The notes: generated from the sequence alone by a model not told the origin. A stretch of 35,353 bases of DNA from CALALP01 sp041855735 (GCA_041855735.1 JBHAEV010000006.1:1-35353), one strand, 5' to 3'; counted from the first letter of the stretch, positions 16,624 through 26,041 are shown. Numbers and translations: made by a program.

Positions 16624-17391
16624 TTAATATAAAATCAGCACCAGCCACAATGCTCCGATTTCCGCTGCCTGCAGGAAGAATCCGGCAGTGTCGCCGGTCA
16701 AGCCGCCGATTTCTCTTCGCATTTTACCGGCATACCAAAATGCCGCGCACATAAAATAAATCAACAATACCGCCGCCGTCTTCCGGTCAAACCATGCCGC
16801 TCCGAGGATCGAGATTGCAAAGAAAACGGTGAGAATGATTTTGGAACTTGAAATATCGGACGAATGCACAAAATCCGCCGCCATTCCGTTTTTCGGCGCA
16901 ATCGGAAAGTGCAGCAGACAAAACACGGAAACGGCGCGTTCGGCAATCAAGGAGAAGCCGAATATCGGCAACTGCCGCATTTGCATCCGGCTCATACCCA
17001 GATAATACACCATCACATAAAGAATGGTCCAAAGAACCGCCGCCGATCCGACATGACTGTCCTTCATGATTTCCAGTTTTCTCTCCCTGCTCGCATGGGA
17101 TCCGAGGGCATCGCATGTGTCCATAAAGCCGTCCATATGAATCCCGCCGGTGTAGAGTATCGGCAGAATCGTCAGTACAATGCCGATGAGAAGTTCCGAA
17201 TTTCTTTCCGGTATCCGCAATCGGTTCCATATTCGATATACGAATAGGAATAATGCCATTTCTACCGCTCCGACCAGCGGAAACAGCGCAAAAGCATACT
17301 CCTTGTTCTCCTTTTTCCATTCCACCTCCGGCATGGGGAGCTTGGAATACATGGAAAAAGTCATGATTAAGGAATGGTACCATTTCTTCAT
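16624..17391 (-). CDS. cobS: adenosylcobinamide-GDP ribazoletransferase CobS
   Basis: Membrane enzyme that joins adenosylcobinamide-GDP (from CobU) to alpha-ribazole phosphate (from CobT), completing the nucleotide loop. The 255-residue protein begins MKKWYHSLIMTFSMYSKLP. It has the conserved acidic stretch GGIHMDGFMDTCDALGS and KDSHVGS. About six hydrophobic segments follow. GGAGG lies a few bases before the ATG at 17391; in-frame ATGs further upstream lie among the end of cobU and are not supported. It follows cobU after 44 bp. Confidence 0.94.
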   Translation of the reverse strand: MKKWYHSLIMTFSMYSKLPMPEVEWKKENKEYAFALFPLVGAVEMALFLFVYRIWNRLRIPERNSELLIGIVLTILPILYTGGIHMDGFMDTCDALGSHASRERKLEIMKDSHVGSAAVLWTILYVMVYYLGMSRMQMRQLPIFGFSLIAERAVSVFCLLHFPIAPKNGMAADFVHSSDISSSKIILTVFFAISILGAAWFDRKTAAVLLIYFMCAAFWYAGKMRREIGGLTGDTAGFFLQAAEIGALWLVLILY

Positions 17392-17435
17392 ACAACCTCC
17401 GCCTTCCATAACGCATTCCCCGGTTAATGTGTCCT

Positions 17436-17957
17436 CTATTTTCGCTCGATCGCAATTTTGCAAACCACTTCCACACAGCGATTGCTTTGTCGCATCATAT
17501 TCTCGTGAATTTCCTTCAGGGCGCGTATGTAATTTTTTGTCATCCCGTCATACTCTTTGCCTGAAAATACATCCTCACCGAAGACATCATTGCCGACCGC
17601 AATCAAATCATTTTGCCTTTGCAAATGCCATATGTCCTCCATAACCGTTTTTACACAGTATTCCACGTCATGCACCGTGTCACCTTCAAACATGGTATTG
17701 GCAAGAAGATTGGACATGCACTCCAACAGGATTACCTTCCCGCTCAGATTCAGCTCAATCAGGCTGCGGGATTGTTCCACTGTCACGAATCCCTTGCCGC
17801 ATCGCATCTTCCGATGCTTTTTGATACGCTCTTCGGACTCCTCGCTCTGTTTTTCCATGGTTGCAAGGTAAATTCGTTCTCCCCCCGCCGCACATGCCAT
17901 ATCTTCCGCAATCTCGGATTTTCCGCTGGCTGTCGCTCCAAAAACATAGATCAGCAT
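17436..17957 (-). CDS. cobU: adenosylcobinamide kinase/guanylyltransferase CobU
   Basis: Phosphorylates adenosylcobinamide and then transfers GMP to it. The 173-residue protein has a P-loop at residues 7-14 (GATASGKS). His48 in the segment ERIKKHRKMR matches the guanylated histidine. LLECMSNLLANTMF and AVGNDVFGED are further family landmarks. GGAG is six bases before the ATG, and the start lies 3 bp after the cobT stop. The protein is slightly shorter than the Salmonella enzyme and less conserved in the middle, but all motifs are present. Confidence 0.92.
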   Translation of the reverse strand: MLIYVFGATASGKSEIAEDMACAAGGERIYLATMEKQSEESEERIKKHRKMRCGKGFVTVEQSRSLIELNLSGKVILLECMSNLLANTMFEGDTVHDVEYCVKTVMEDIWHLQRQNDLIAVGNDVFGEDVFSGKEYDGMTKNYIRALKEIHENMMRQSNRCVEVVCKIAIERK

Positions 17958-17960
17958 GTT

Positions 17961-19025
17961 TTACTCCATTTCCCGATAATCATCGATTTGAATATCGGCA
18001 AATGTTGTGCGATTCTCATACACGCACATCGCCGTATCCAGCATTCCGAAGAGCAAACATGCTCCGGTTCCCTCCCCCAGAGCAAGATTTGCATCTATCA
18101 CCGGGCGCAGACAAAGCTCCTCCATGATTTTCTTCCCTGCCGGTTCTTTGCTCAAATGCGAGGCGAGCATATACTGCGTTGTCTTCGGGCAGATTCTTTT
18201 TGCCGCAAGAGCAGCCACCGATGTAATCAATCCGTCCAAACACACCGGAACCTGATATCTTGCTCCGCCGAGGAATACCCCGACCAGACCGGCGATATCC
18301 AGTCCGCCCAGTTTGCAAAGAACATCCAGCGGATCGTCCGCTCTCGGCTTTCTTTTTAAAATCCCGTCCGATATCACCTTGATTTTATTCTTAAGTCCCT
18401 CTCCGGACAGGCCCGCACCTCTGCCGGTTACTTCACCGACCGGCAAATTCAAAAGCACACTTGCCATGGCAGCGCTGGTGGTCGTGTTTCCGATTCCCAT
18501 CTCTCCCGTCCCGATGATCTGCGTTCCTTCCCGCTTGCATCGCTGCACCAGATCCATTCCGATTTGAATGGCTTTCAGTGCTTCCTCCTTTGTCATGGCA
18601 TCGGCTTTTCGAAAATTTCTTGTTCCTTTTGCCACTTTTGCATGGTGCAATGGAATGCTCGCGCAAAAATCCGCATTCACCCCGATGTCCACCGGAATAA
18701 TCCCGGCATTCACATGCTTTGCCATCTTGTTGACCGACGTATCCCCTGTTGTAAAATTCTTTGTCACAATCGCGGTCACTTCCTGCCCCGTTTGGGAAAC
18801 CCCTTCCTCCACGATTCCGTTGTCGGCGCACATAATAATAATCGTCTTTTTATCGATTCTCGGAATCACATTTCTCTGGATTGCCGCAATTCTGGAAATC
18901 ATTTCCTCCAGTTTTCCGAGTCCGTGCAGAGGCTTTGCAATGGAATTCCAATGCTTTACGGATTCCTCAAAAATACCGGCATCGATATCTTCAATTTCAT
19001 GAAGAATGCTTTCCATTTCCACCAT
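17961..19025 (-). CDS. cobT: nicotinate-nucleotide:dimethylbenzimidazole phosphoribosyltransferase CobT
   Basis: Makes alpha-ribazole phosphate, activating the lower-ligand base. The 354-residue protein has KPLHGLGKLEEM near the N-terminus, MCADNGIVEEGVSQTG, GTGEMGIGNTTTSAA and GRGAGLSGEG. The catalytic glutamate is in LGEGTGAC (Glu318). The start overlaps the 3' end of cbiA by 29 bp; a second in-frame ATG three codons later is also possible. No bzaA-F genes for 5,6-dimethylbenzimidazole synthesis are visible, so the natural lower base cannot be read from this window. Confidence 0.95.
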   Translation of the reverse strand: MVEMESILHEIEDIDAGIFEESVKHWNSIAKPLHGLGKLEEMISRIAAIQRNVIPRIDKKTIIIMCADNGIVEEGVSQTGQEVTAIVTKNFTTGDTSVNKMAKHVNAGIIPVDIGVNADFCASIPLHHAKVAKGTRNFRKADAMTKEEALKAIQIGMDLVQRCKREGTQIIGTGEMGIGNTTTSAAMASVLLNLPVGEVTGRGAGLSGEGLKNKIKVISDGILKRKPRADDPLDVLCKLGGLDIAGLVGVFLGGARYQVPVCLDGLITSVAALAAKRICPKTTQYMLASHLSKEPAGKKIMEELCLRPVIDANLALGEGTGACLLFGMLDTAMCVYENRTTFADIQIDDYREME

Positions 19026-20595
19026 TTTCCCTTTCTTTCCTGAATTTTTTGCAGGCTTTTGTCAGATTTTGAAGCATATGCCGGTTTGTCCCGAAGTAAA
19101 TATGAGGAAATCCGACAAATGTGTTCTCATCCCCATGTATGCATTCCCACGACTTTGAGCCGTTCGCCTTCGTAGCCAGCGCGTCGTTTCCGTTTGCAGT
19201 ACTGTCGAAATAATGAAATTCATGCCCGCGCATTCTCTGATTTTTACGAAGCAGTAGGGTGTCTTTTTTCGCCACCACGTCAATATAGCCGAAGCGGCAT
19301 AGTTTTTCCGTTTTAAAAGCACTTCCGGCAATCACGCCGCACATCTCGTATGCATTGTTGTGCATATCTTCCATCCTGTCATGCAGGTACATAAACCCGC
19401 CGCACTCCGCAATCAACGGCAGACCGGCTTTCACAGCCGCCTTGATTTCCTTTCTGAGAGCCGCATTTTCATTCAGCCGCCTTGCAAACAGCTCCGGGTA
19501 ACCGCCCGGAAGCCAGAGCGCATCCATATCTTCCGGCAAGTGTTCGTCCGTTAACGGACTGAAAAAATGTATGGAAAATCCCGCCTCTTTCAGTTTGTCC
19601 AGATTATCCCGGTAAAAAAAACAAAATGCCTCGTCCATTGCAATGGCAATACGAAGTTTCGGCTCGCTCTCCTCCCCGGCTTGTGCATCTAACTCCGCTT
19701 CTGCGGCTTCCTCCGCTTCTGTATCTCTCTCCGCTTCCGCGGCTTCCTCCGCTTTCACGGCTTCCTCCGCTTTTACGGCTTCCTCCGCTTTTACGGCTTT
19801 TTCCGCTTCCTCCGGCTTTACGCAGTTGCGAAACCTGTCTTTCAGTTCCGGCTCCGGGAACAAAATCTGCAAATCCACATATTTCCGAATGAAATTTTGC
19901 ATCGCATCCGCCAACTCATGCAGGTCTTTTTTTGAAGTCGGCATATGCAGACCAAGATGGCGTCTGCCGATTCGGAGTCTGTCGCTTTCGGGAATCCGTC
20001 CGATGATGCGCACATCCTTTAATTCATCATACCATTCGATCGTATTGTAAAATTCCCGGGAAAACATCCGAAACCGTTCATCCGAGCAGCGGTTCAATAC
20101 CAGGTATTTCACACGATTGCAATACCGTCGCCGATAAATCCTTGTATTCAAAAACTGCCCCAGATATTGAACGGTGTCCGCTGCGGATGCATTTTCATCC
20201 ACGAGCAAAATCACTTTTGCATCGACTTCATCCGCCACCACCGATGCGCTTCCTCTTCTTCCCTCATTGAAGATGCCGTCAAAATATCCCATGGCGCCTT
20301 CAATGATTGCCGCATCCGCTGCTTTCGCATGCTTTTCAAACAAATCTTTCAGATCGTGGCACCGACGCTCCAAATCCCTGTTTTCTGCCGGCTCCAGGAA
20401 AAACGGATCCAGATTGATACAGGGTTTTTTCGTGATAAAACGGTGGTACATCGGATCAATGTAATCGGGACCGGTTTTAAAACTTTGCACTCTGAAACCG
20501 CTTTCTGTCAGCAGTTTCAGCAGTCCGTAAGTAAAAACGGTCTTTCCGCTGCCGGAATGCATTGCGGCAATGAGATAGTTCTTCATAATTGTCAT
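18997..20595 (-). CDS. cbiA: cobyrinic acid a,c-diamide synthase CbiA with an expanded linker
   Basis: Amidates the a and c carboxylates of cobyrinate with ATP and glutamine. The 532-residue protein has an N-terminal ATPase domain (AAMHSGSGKTVFTYGL P-loop, FKTGPDYIDPMYH, EGAMGYFDG) and a C-terminal amidotransferase domain (LPGGYPELFARRLNEN, cysteine in AECGGFMYLHD, HEFHYFD). Between them, at about residues 260-303, is a run of KAEEA-type five-residue repeats not expected in the family; the protein is longer than usual for this reason. Two starts nine bases apart (20595 and 20586) are possible; neither has a strong ribosome site. The 3' end overlaps cobT. Confidence 0.94.
   Translation of the reverse strand: MTIMKNYLIAAMHSGSGKTVFTYGLLKLLTESGFRVQSFKTGPDYIDPMYHRFITKKPCINLDPFFLEPAENRDLERRCHDLKDLFEKHAKAADAAIIEGAMGYFDGIFNEGRRGSASVVADEVDAKVILLVDENASAADTVQYLGQFLNTRIYRRRYCNRVKYLVLNRCSDERFRMFSREFYNTIEWYDELKDVRIIGRIPESDRLRIGRRHLGLHMPTSKKDLHELADAMQNFIRKYVDLQILFPEPELKDRFRNCVKPEEAEKAVKAEEAVKAEEAVKAEEAAEAERDTEAEEAAEAELDAQAGEESEPKLRIAIAMDEAFCFFYRDNLDKLKEAGFSIHFFSPLTDEHLPEDMDALWLPGGYPELFARRLNENAALRKEIKAAVKAGLPLIAECGGFMYLHDRMEDMHNNAYEMCGVIAGSAFKTEKLCRFGYIDVVAKKDTLLLRKNQRMRGHEFHYFDSTANGNDALATKANGSKSWECIHGDENTFVGFPHIYFGTNRHMLQNLTKACKKFRKERENGGNGKHSS
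19690..19816 (-). repeat. 15-bp tandem repeats encoding KAEEA in CbiA
   Basis: Roughly eight degenerate 15-base units on the plus strand read like CTTCCTCCGCTTTTA. In the protein they give KAEEAV and then diverged AEAE/EAEEAA units. The best-conserved copies lie at 19755-19800. The frame is kept. Confidence 0.85.
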
Positions 20596-20657
20596 CCGCT
20601 TTCTGTTTTTTTTTCAAGCCTTTCGTCGTTTCTTCGCAGCACATCGAAACAAGCGTT

Positions 20658-22700
20658 TTAAGGCGTTTTGGCGGATTGCAGGCTCAAAATTGCGACCGGA
20701 TTCTGTGCCGTCATCAAATGGTAGTCACCGATTTTTCCGGACTTGGATACATTGACCGTGATCATCTTTGCCTCATAACCCAGATTTTCATATTTCCGTA
20801 CCATAGCACACAGTTGCGCAATGGTTTCCAGCGAAACGGCATTGATGACCACCCTTGCCACAGGATTCATGGAGAAACATTTCTCAACGATTTCCGGCAA
20901 CTCCCCGCCGCTGCCGCCGATAAACACACAATCCGGTGCCGGCAGTCTTTCCAGAGCATCCCGCGCTTTTTGATGAAGAATATTCAGTCTGTACCTGGTA
21001 AGCCCGTCCGTCATCATCGTATGGGATATCCCGAATTTTATGGCATTGTCCCGAATCAATGAAACGGCTTCCTCTTTCATTTCGATTGCATAGACGGCTC
21101 TTGCCGTCCTGCTCATTTCCACGCTGACCGAACCGGTTCCCGCTCCGATGTCAAAACAAATATCTCCTTTTTGTATATTCAATCGGGCCAAAGAGAGCAT
21201 TCGAATTTCCTCCTTCGTCATCGGAACTCTTCCCCGGATGAATTCCTCATCCGGGATTCGATTCACAATCCGGCTTTCCCGAAATTCCGGATTGTGAATC
21301 AACAGCACGCAAAGCTTGGAAAACCTGTGGGTCAGCAGATTTTTCACTTTATCTTTTGTAATTTTCTGATTTGCGTAGCCGAGTTCTTCCCCGATGTAAA
21401 CCACAACATCCCCCAAACCGGATGCCGCCAATTCGCGCATGATTCCTTCATTCTTCTCCAATCCTCTTGTTATCGCAAAGGTATATTCCCGTTCAAACAC
21501 CGACAAAATCAAGTCCGAATACAAAAAGGCTTCTCCCTGCGTCTTTTCCGTATTGTGCAGACTGAGGATGTGATAGTCGTCCCACGGAATCCCGATGATG
21601 CTTGCCATCAGACTGACGCTGGAAATTCCCGGATAAATCTTTGCCGGAATCTTGTTCTCCCGAAGCTGTCGAAGCAGCTTTTTCGCACCGCTGTAAAACC
21701 CGCTGTCGCCGCTCATCAGAATTGCAATATTTTGACTTCCCTGTTCGATTCTCTCCAAAATCCATGCCACTATTTTTTCCGGACGATATTCCGAAAATTC
21801 CGAACAATTCGGATTGAATTCCCTTGCAAAGGAAATCATGCGATCCGCCCCGCAAATTGCATCTGCCTGTATGATTTTTTCTTCGGCAATCTTCGTCAGA
21901 TGCTTTGTACTGCCCGGCCCGATTCCGAGTATCGAAATGTTCAAAGCATCAAATTTTTGCTTCAGCTGTGTCACGCTCATCCCGGTTTCCGCATGCGGTC
22001 TGCCGAGCACCAGCACGGTAGCACCTGCCGCCTTTGCCCCTCGGATTTTTTCAGAAAAACCGCCGATATCCCCCGATTCCTTGGTCACCAGAAATCGACA
22101 TCGGTAATTTTTCAAAAGCATTTCGTTCAGACCTGCTGAAAACGGACCCTGCATTGCCAGAATATGACTTTTTTGAATCCCCGCATTTACGCACGCCCGG
22201 ATGGATTCCTCATCCGGAAGCACTCTGGCATAGATTCGTTCCTTGTCAAGAACCGAAAATTCCCGAATCTGCTTGCTTCCGGTGGTCAGCAAAATATTGC
22301 CGGCGCTGCCCTTGAGATATTTCACGATTTCATTCAGGTCCTGAAAAAAGAGAACCCCTTCAAAATCCCATCCCTCTTTGTCGTTTGAGTCGCATTCCGA
22401 TTTTCTGATGATTCGAATGTATTCGATACCGGTTTGCTCACAGCATTCCCTTAAATGACTGCTGACCATTGTCGCATACGGATGCGTGGCATCCAGCACC
22501 AGCTCCGCCTTTTCGCTTCTCAGCAGGGAAAGGATCTCCTCTTTTTCTTTTCTGCCGCGCACAATCTCTACAAATCCGGTTTTCCCAAGCATCTCTTCAC
22601 CATATTCCGTTGCCACGAAATATTTCACATTCCTGTGAATTTGTTCAAAAAATTCCGCTATTTCACGCCCCTCCGTCGTACCGCCGAATAGGAATATCAT
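20658..22700 (-). CDS. CbiJ-CbiE-CbiT three-domain fusion (precorrin-6 reductase, C5 and C15 methylase/decarboxylase)
   Basis: One 680-residue polypeptide for three successive steps. Residues about 1-235 are the cobalt-precorrin-6A reductase CbiJ (MIFLFGGTTEGREIAE, DATHPYATMVS, GPFSAGLNEML). Residues about 240-450 are the C5-methyltransferase CbiE (ILGIGPGSTKHLT, LMSGDSGFYSGAKKL, IYPGISSVSLMA). Residues about 480-680 are the decarboxylating C15-methyltransferase CbiT (MTKEEIRMLSLARL, FDIGAGTGSVSVEMSR). The ATG at 22700 is chosen because AAGGAG lies six bases upstream and the protein then starts directly at the reductase motif. CbiE-CbiT fusions are common; the further fusion to CbiJ is less so. 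Confidence 0.93.
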   Translation of the reverse strand: MIFLFGGTTEGREIAEFFEQIHRNVKYFVATEYGEEMLGKTGFVEIVRGRKEKEEILSLLRSEKAELVLDATHPYATMVSSHLRECCEQTGIEYIRIIRKSECDSNDKEGWDFEGVLFFQDLNEIVKYLKGSAGNILLTTGSKQIREFSVLDKERIYARVLPDEESIRACVNAGIQKSHILAMQGPFSAGLNEMLLKNYRCRFLVTKESGDIGGFSEKIRGAKAAGATVLVLGRPHAETGMSVTQLKQKFDALNISILGIGPGSTKHLTKIAEEKIIQADAICGADRMISFAREFNPNCSEFSEYRPEKIVAWILERIEQGSQNIAILMSGDSGFYSGAKKLLRQLRENKIPAKIYPGISSVSLMASIIGIPWDDYHILSLHNTEKTQGEAFLYSDLILSVFEREYTFAITRGLEKNEGIMRELAASGLGDVVVYIGEELGYANQKITKDKVKNLLTHRFSKLCVLLIHNPEFRESRIVNRIPDEEFIRGRVPMTKEEIRMLSLARLNIQKGDICFDIGAGTGSVSVEMSRTARAVYAIEMKEEAVSLIRDNAIKFGISHTMMTDGLTRYRLNILHQKARDALERLPAPDCVFIGGSGGELPEIVEKCFSMNPVARVVINAVSLETIAQLCAMVRKYENLGYEAKMITVNVSKSGKIGDYHLMTAQNPVAILSLQSAKTP

Positions 22701-22742
22701 CCGCATCTCCTTTGCCCTGCGCATTATCGTAACCGTTTCGCA

Positions 22743-23468
22743 CTATATCCTGTACCCTCTCGGAGTCACCAGTTTCCCGTCCACCGCTTCCGTCTGCGAA
22801 TTTCCGATAAACACCGTGCAGAACATATCCGTTTGCACCGTTTTCAGTTCCTCCAAAGTATAAATCTTTGCTTCCTCATGTTCCCTTGCAATATTTCTCA
22901 CAACCGCACATTTGGTCTGTCCGTCCTTCACTTCCAGAAGAATATTGCAGGCTCTTTGCAGATAATCCGCCCGCTTTCTGCTTGACGGATTGTAAAGCAC
23001 AATCACAAAATCCCCCTCTGCAGCCATGCGAAGTCTTTTTTCAATTTTTTCCATCGGCGTAAGCAAATCGCTCAGACTGATGACCGCAAAATCATGAATC
23101 AGCGGCGCTCCGAGCACCGCCGCACCGGACAGCGCCGCCGTGACGCCGGGAATGACTTCCAGCTCCACATCCGGAAACTTTCGGCGCAACGAGTACAGCA
23201 CGCCGGCAAGTCCGTACACGCCGGCATCTCCCGAGCAGATAAATCCGACAATATTGCCTTCCGCCGCCTTTTCAAATGCCAGCTCACAACGCTCCACTTC
23301 CTTTCGCATCGGCGTGGATAAAAACTCTTTGCCCGGAAAATGAGCCCTGACCAGATCCACATATACATCATATCCCACGATGACATCGCTCTGCCTTAAT
23401 GCCTCCACGGCCTCCAATGTCATTTTTTGATACTGTCCGGGCCCGATCCCGACAATATAAATCTTCAT
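22743..23468 (-). CDS. cbiH: cobalt-factor III / precorrin-3B C17-methyltransferase CbiH
   Basis: SAM-dependent methylation at C17 with ring contraction. The 241-residue protein has YIVGIGPGQYQKMTLEA, VGYDVYVDLV, the ICSGDAGVYGLAG loop and EVIPGVTAALSGAA. Further on come SLSDLLTPMEKIEKR and VLYNPSSRKR. These mark CbiH within the tetrapyrrole methylases. In many clostridia CbiH is fused to CbiG; here it is a single domain and no cbiG is present in the window. It lies between cbiL and the fusion gene with 24- and 42-bp gaps. Confidence 0.95.
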   Translation of the reverse strand: MKIYIVGIGPGQYQKMTLEAVEALRQSDVIVGYDVYVDLVRAHFPGKEFLSTPMRKEVERCELAFEKAAEGNIVGFICSGDAGVYGLAGVLYSLRRKFPDVELEVIPGVTAALSGAAVLGAPLIHDFAVISLSDLLTPMEKIEKRLRMAAEGDFVIVLYNPSSRKRADYLQRACNILLEVKDGQTKCAVVRNIAREHEEAKIYTLEELKTVQTDMFCTVFIGNSQTEAVDGKLVTPRGYRI

Positions 23469-23492
23469 TGTTTTCTCTCTTTCGATATCCTT

Positions 23493-24173
23493 CTACTTTT
23501 GTTTCCCGTCTTTCACGATGATCAGGCTGAAATATCCCGCATCTTTGGGAATCTCTTGTGCATCATAATACTTTTTCTCCGTTTCCATTCCGCAGTTTTC
23601 GACCATGTACACTTCCTTCCCGAAAAGTATTTCCCTGACCTTGGAAATCCTGCCTGCACTTTTCATCAACACCTTGGTTCCGGGCAAATCCAGCGCCTCC
23701 TCCATGTCATAGGATGCCGGAATAATGTGAAGGCTCTCACTTCCCTCGCAAAGACCGATTCCGAGCGCCGCCGCACTTGCACAAAATGACGGAATTCCCG
23801 GCACGATCTCCGTTTCATAACCCAGTTCCCGGACCCGTTTGTGGATGTACATATAGGTGGAGTAAATGCCGGGATCTCCGAGGGTCAGGCATACGATGTC
23901 CTTGCCCTCGTCCAATATCCCGGTAAATGCCCTCACGGCATCGCTGTGCGCTTTCTGTAAAACATGCGCATCCTTTGTCATGGGCATATCGAAACAGCGG
24001 ACGTCTTTTTGACGTAAATCCACAATGCCGCTCGCGATTTTGTATGCCGTCGACGTGGCAATATCCCTTCCCGGCACCATAATCAGGTTTGCCTCCTGCA
24101 GCCGTCGAACCGCTTTTACGGTCAGCAGTTCCGGATCCCCCGGACCCACACCGATTCCGATCAGTTTTGGCAT
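23493..24173 (-). CDS. cbiL: cobalt-factor II C20-methyltransferase CbiL
   Basis: Adds the methyl group at C20 of cobalt-sirohydrochlorin (cobalt-factor II). The 226-residue protein begins MPKLIGIGVGPGDPELLTVK. It has MVPGRD, the glycine-rich LTLGDPGIYSTYMYI loop and EIVPGIPSFCASAAALG, the typical CbiL/CobI pattern. AAAGGAG lies five to six bases before the ATG. It is 49 bp after cbiD and 24 bp before cbiH, in one transcript. Confidence 0.95.
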   Translation of the reverse strand: MPKLIGIGVGPGDPELLTVKAVRRLQEANLIMVPGRDIATSTAYKIASGIVDLRQKDVRCFDMPMTKDAHVLQKAHSDAVRAFTGILDEGKDIVCLTLGDPGIYSTYMYIHKRVRELGYETEIVPGIPSFCASAAALGIGLCEGSESLHIIPASYDMEEALDLPGTKVLMKSAGRISKVREILFGKEVYMVENCGMETEKKYYDAQEIPKDAGYFSLIIVKDGKQK

Positions 24174-24222
24174 GTCAGCTCCTTTATCCGTGCCGTATGT
24201 CCTTCTCTTCTTTGCACCTGCA

Positions 24223-25503
24223 TTATTCCTCTCTTTCCGTATGCCGCCGTTTTGCCTTCAATAGCTTCTTCCCCGCTCTTGCCAACAGCCCCTCTTCCAA
24301 AGTATAGACCATAACCTCGATTTCGGGCATCTTCGATTTCTTTTGAAATGCCATGGCTTTCTTTACTCTTTGTTCCACATACTGCAACATCGCGTGCGCA
24401 AGGGAGTTCATCACCTCTTCCAAAATCCGCGCACTTTTTAAGATTTCCACCGCCTCCGCAGTCGTCATGCAGGACAGAACCCTGCATGCGATATCAAAAT
24501 AATCCGCTTTCACCTGCTTTGATGCTTTTCGATTTCCGAGCTCCATTTTGCCCGCCTTCAGCACATGCGCCGCCATCAATTCCTGCCTTGCATCCGCTTC
24601 ATTGGAATGGGTGTTCATAATTCCGCCGGCAAGCTTTACCATTTTTCCGATATGCCCGCAGATCACCAGTTCTTTTACATCCAGTTGTACGGCAAAATCC
24701 AGCATTTCTCCCGGATAATTGCTGAATTCCACCAAATCTTCTTTCCCGATGCCGAATGCGGTTTTCAAAAAACGGCTTCCGTAAGCTCCGGGAGCGGCGA
24801 TGATCCGGTCCCCTTTTTCTTTTTGGAACTTCATCTCCACTTCAATCGTTTCAATCAAAGCTTTCGAACTCATCGGCATAACCAGGCCGGTTGTCCCGAG
24901 GATCGAAATTCCGCCCTCAATTCCCAGTTTCGGATTGAATGTCTTTTTTGCGATTTCTTCTCCTTCGGGCGCGAATATCGTCAGTCGTATTTTCGATCGA
25001 ATGCCGTACTCTTCTTTCAGTTTTGCAACTTCCGAAACCATCATCCTTCTCGGTGTCGGATTGACGGCAATCTCACCGACCGGCAGGCGTAAACCCGGCT
25101 TCGTGATTTTTCCGATCCCGATTCCGCCGCATATTTCCACACCTTTGAAAACTTCACTGCAATCCGAAACGTTCTCATCCGTTACCGTTTCCCGGTTCGG
25201 GCAGTCCTCTTCCCGCACAAACTCCGCTCTCACCCCGATTTGCATCCCGTCCGTAATATCCGGATCGTCTCCGCTGTATTTTCGAATCAGCACGATGGTA
25301 AAGTTTTGCTCAACCTGCACTTCTTCCACCGGGATTTGAAGCTCGATGCCGACGGGAAGACGGACTTTCACCGCTTCACATCTTTTTGGCGAATTTCCGA
25401 AAAGAAGAAAAACAGCTGCCTTGGCGGCAGCTGTTGCACATGTTCCGGTGGTGTATCCGGATTTTAGCATACCTTTCCTGCTGTTATATTCCTCGATTGT
25501 CAT
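24223..25503 (-). CDS. cbiD: cobalt-precorrin-5B C1-methyltransferase CbiD
   Basis: Methylates C1 of cobalt-precorrin-5B. The 426-residue protein has the hallmark SGYTTGTCATAAAKAA near residue 15, then DDPDITDG, GGIGIGKITKPGL, NPTPRRMM and the GTTGLVMPMSSKA segment. The ATG at 25503 has AAGG upstream and lies 10 bp after cobO. An upstream in-frame ATG adds 39 residues of unrelated sequence overlapping cobO and is rejected. The basic tail KLLKAKRRHTEREE extends slightly beyond the family core. Confidence 0.94.
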   Translation of the reverse strand: MTIEEYNSRKGMLKSGYTTGTCATAAAKAAVFLLFGNSPKRCEAVKVRLPVGIELQIPVEEVQVEQNFTIVLIRKYSGDDPDITDGMQIGVRAEFVREEDCPNRETVTDENVSDCSEVFKGVEICGGIGIGKITKPGLRLPVGEIAVNPTPRRMMVSEVAKLKEEYGIRSKIRLTIFAPEGEEIAKKTFNPKLGIEGGISILGTTGLVMPMSSKALIETIEVEMKFQKEKGDRIIAAPGAYGSRFLKTAFGIGKEDLVEFSNYPGEMLDFAVQLDVKELVICGHIGKMVKLAGGIMNTHSNEADARQELMAAHVLKAGKMELGNRKASKQVKADYFDIACRVLSCMTTAEAVEILKSARILEEVMNSLAHAMLQYVEQRVKKAMAFQKKSKMPEIEVMVYTLEEGLLARAGKKLLKAKRRHTEREE

Positions 25504-25513
25504 AATCGCCTTT

Positions 25514-26041
25514 CTATAACTCGATCCCGTGCCTTGCACCGATGCCCCGATCGAACGGATGTCTGACCTTGTGAATATCCGATATATAATCCGCCAACTC
25601 GGCAATCTCGGGCGGAACATCCCTGCCGGTCAGTACCAGTTCCAGACTGTCCGGCTTCGATTTTATGAATGCAAGCGCCTTTTCTTTATCGATCATATCA
25701 TAGTTGTAGGCACCCATAAACTCATCCAAAACCAGAACATCCGCATTTTCTCCGAGCGCAAATTCCGTAACCCTGTCGTAATACTCCCGATAGTATTTCT
25801 TCGCCTCTGCAAGAGTATCCGCGTCCATATACTTTATAAAACCGAAGACTTTCTCACAGGAAATCACGGTGATACCGGGAATCTTTCGCAAAACGGACAC
25901 TTCAGCGGATTTGTCGTCCTTTAAAAACTGCGCGAATACGATGCTGAATCCCGCACCTGCCGCACGCACCGCCAATCCGACGCTTGCCGTTGTCTTTCCC
26001 TTTCCGTCACCGGTCATGATCTCGATCAGTCCCTGTTTCAT
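25514..26041 (-). CDS. cobO: cob(I)alamin adenosyltransferase (CobO/BtuR type)
   Basis: Transfers the 5'-deoxyadenosyl group from ATP to the cobalt of corrinoids. The 175-residue protein has the P-loop GDGKGKTT at residues 11-18, GAGFSIVFAQFLKD, VLVLDEFMGAYNYDMID and LVLTGRDVPPE. The start at 26041 has AGGGA upstream and overlaps the TGA of the preceding gene as ATGA, so the two are translationally coupled. It belongs to the CobA/CobO/BtuR family, not PduO or EutT. Confidence 0.95.
   Translation of the reverse strand: MKQGLIEIMTGDGKGKTTASVGLAVRAAGAGFSIVFAQFLKDDKSAEVSVLRKIPGITVISCEKVFGFIKYMDADTLAEAKKYYREYYDRVTEFALGENADVLVLDEFMGAYNYDMIDKEKALAFIKSKPDSLELVLTGRDVPPEIAELADYISDIHKVRHPFDRGIGARHGIEL

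Noticed and set aside
19643..20050. Ser/Ala-rich plus-strand frame opposite cbiA
   Set aside because: Produced by the KAEEA repeats on the other strand; no start signal or recognisable domain.
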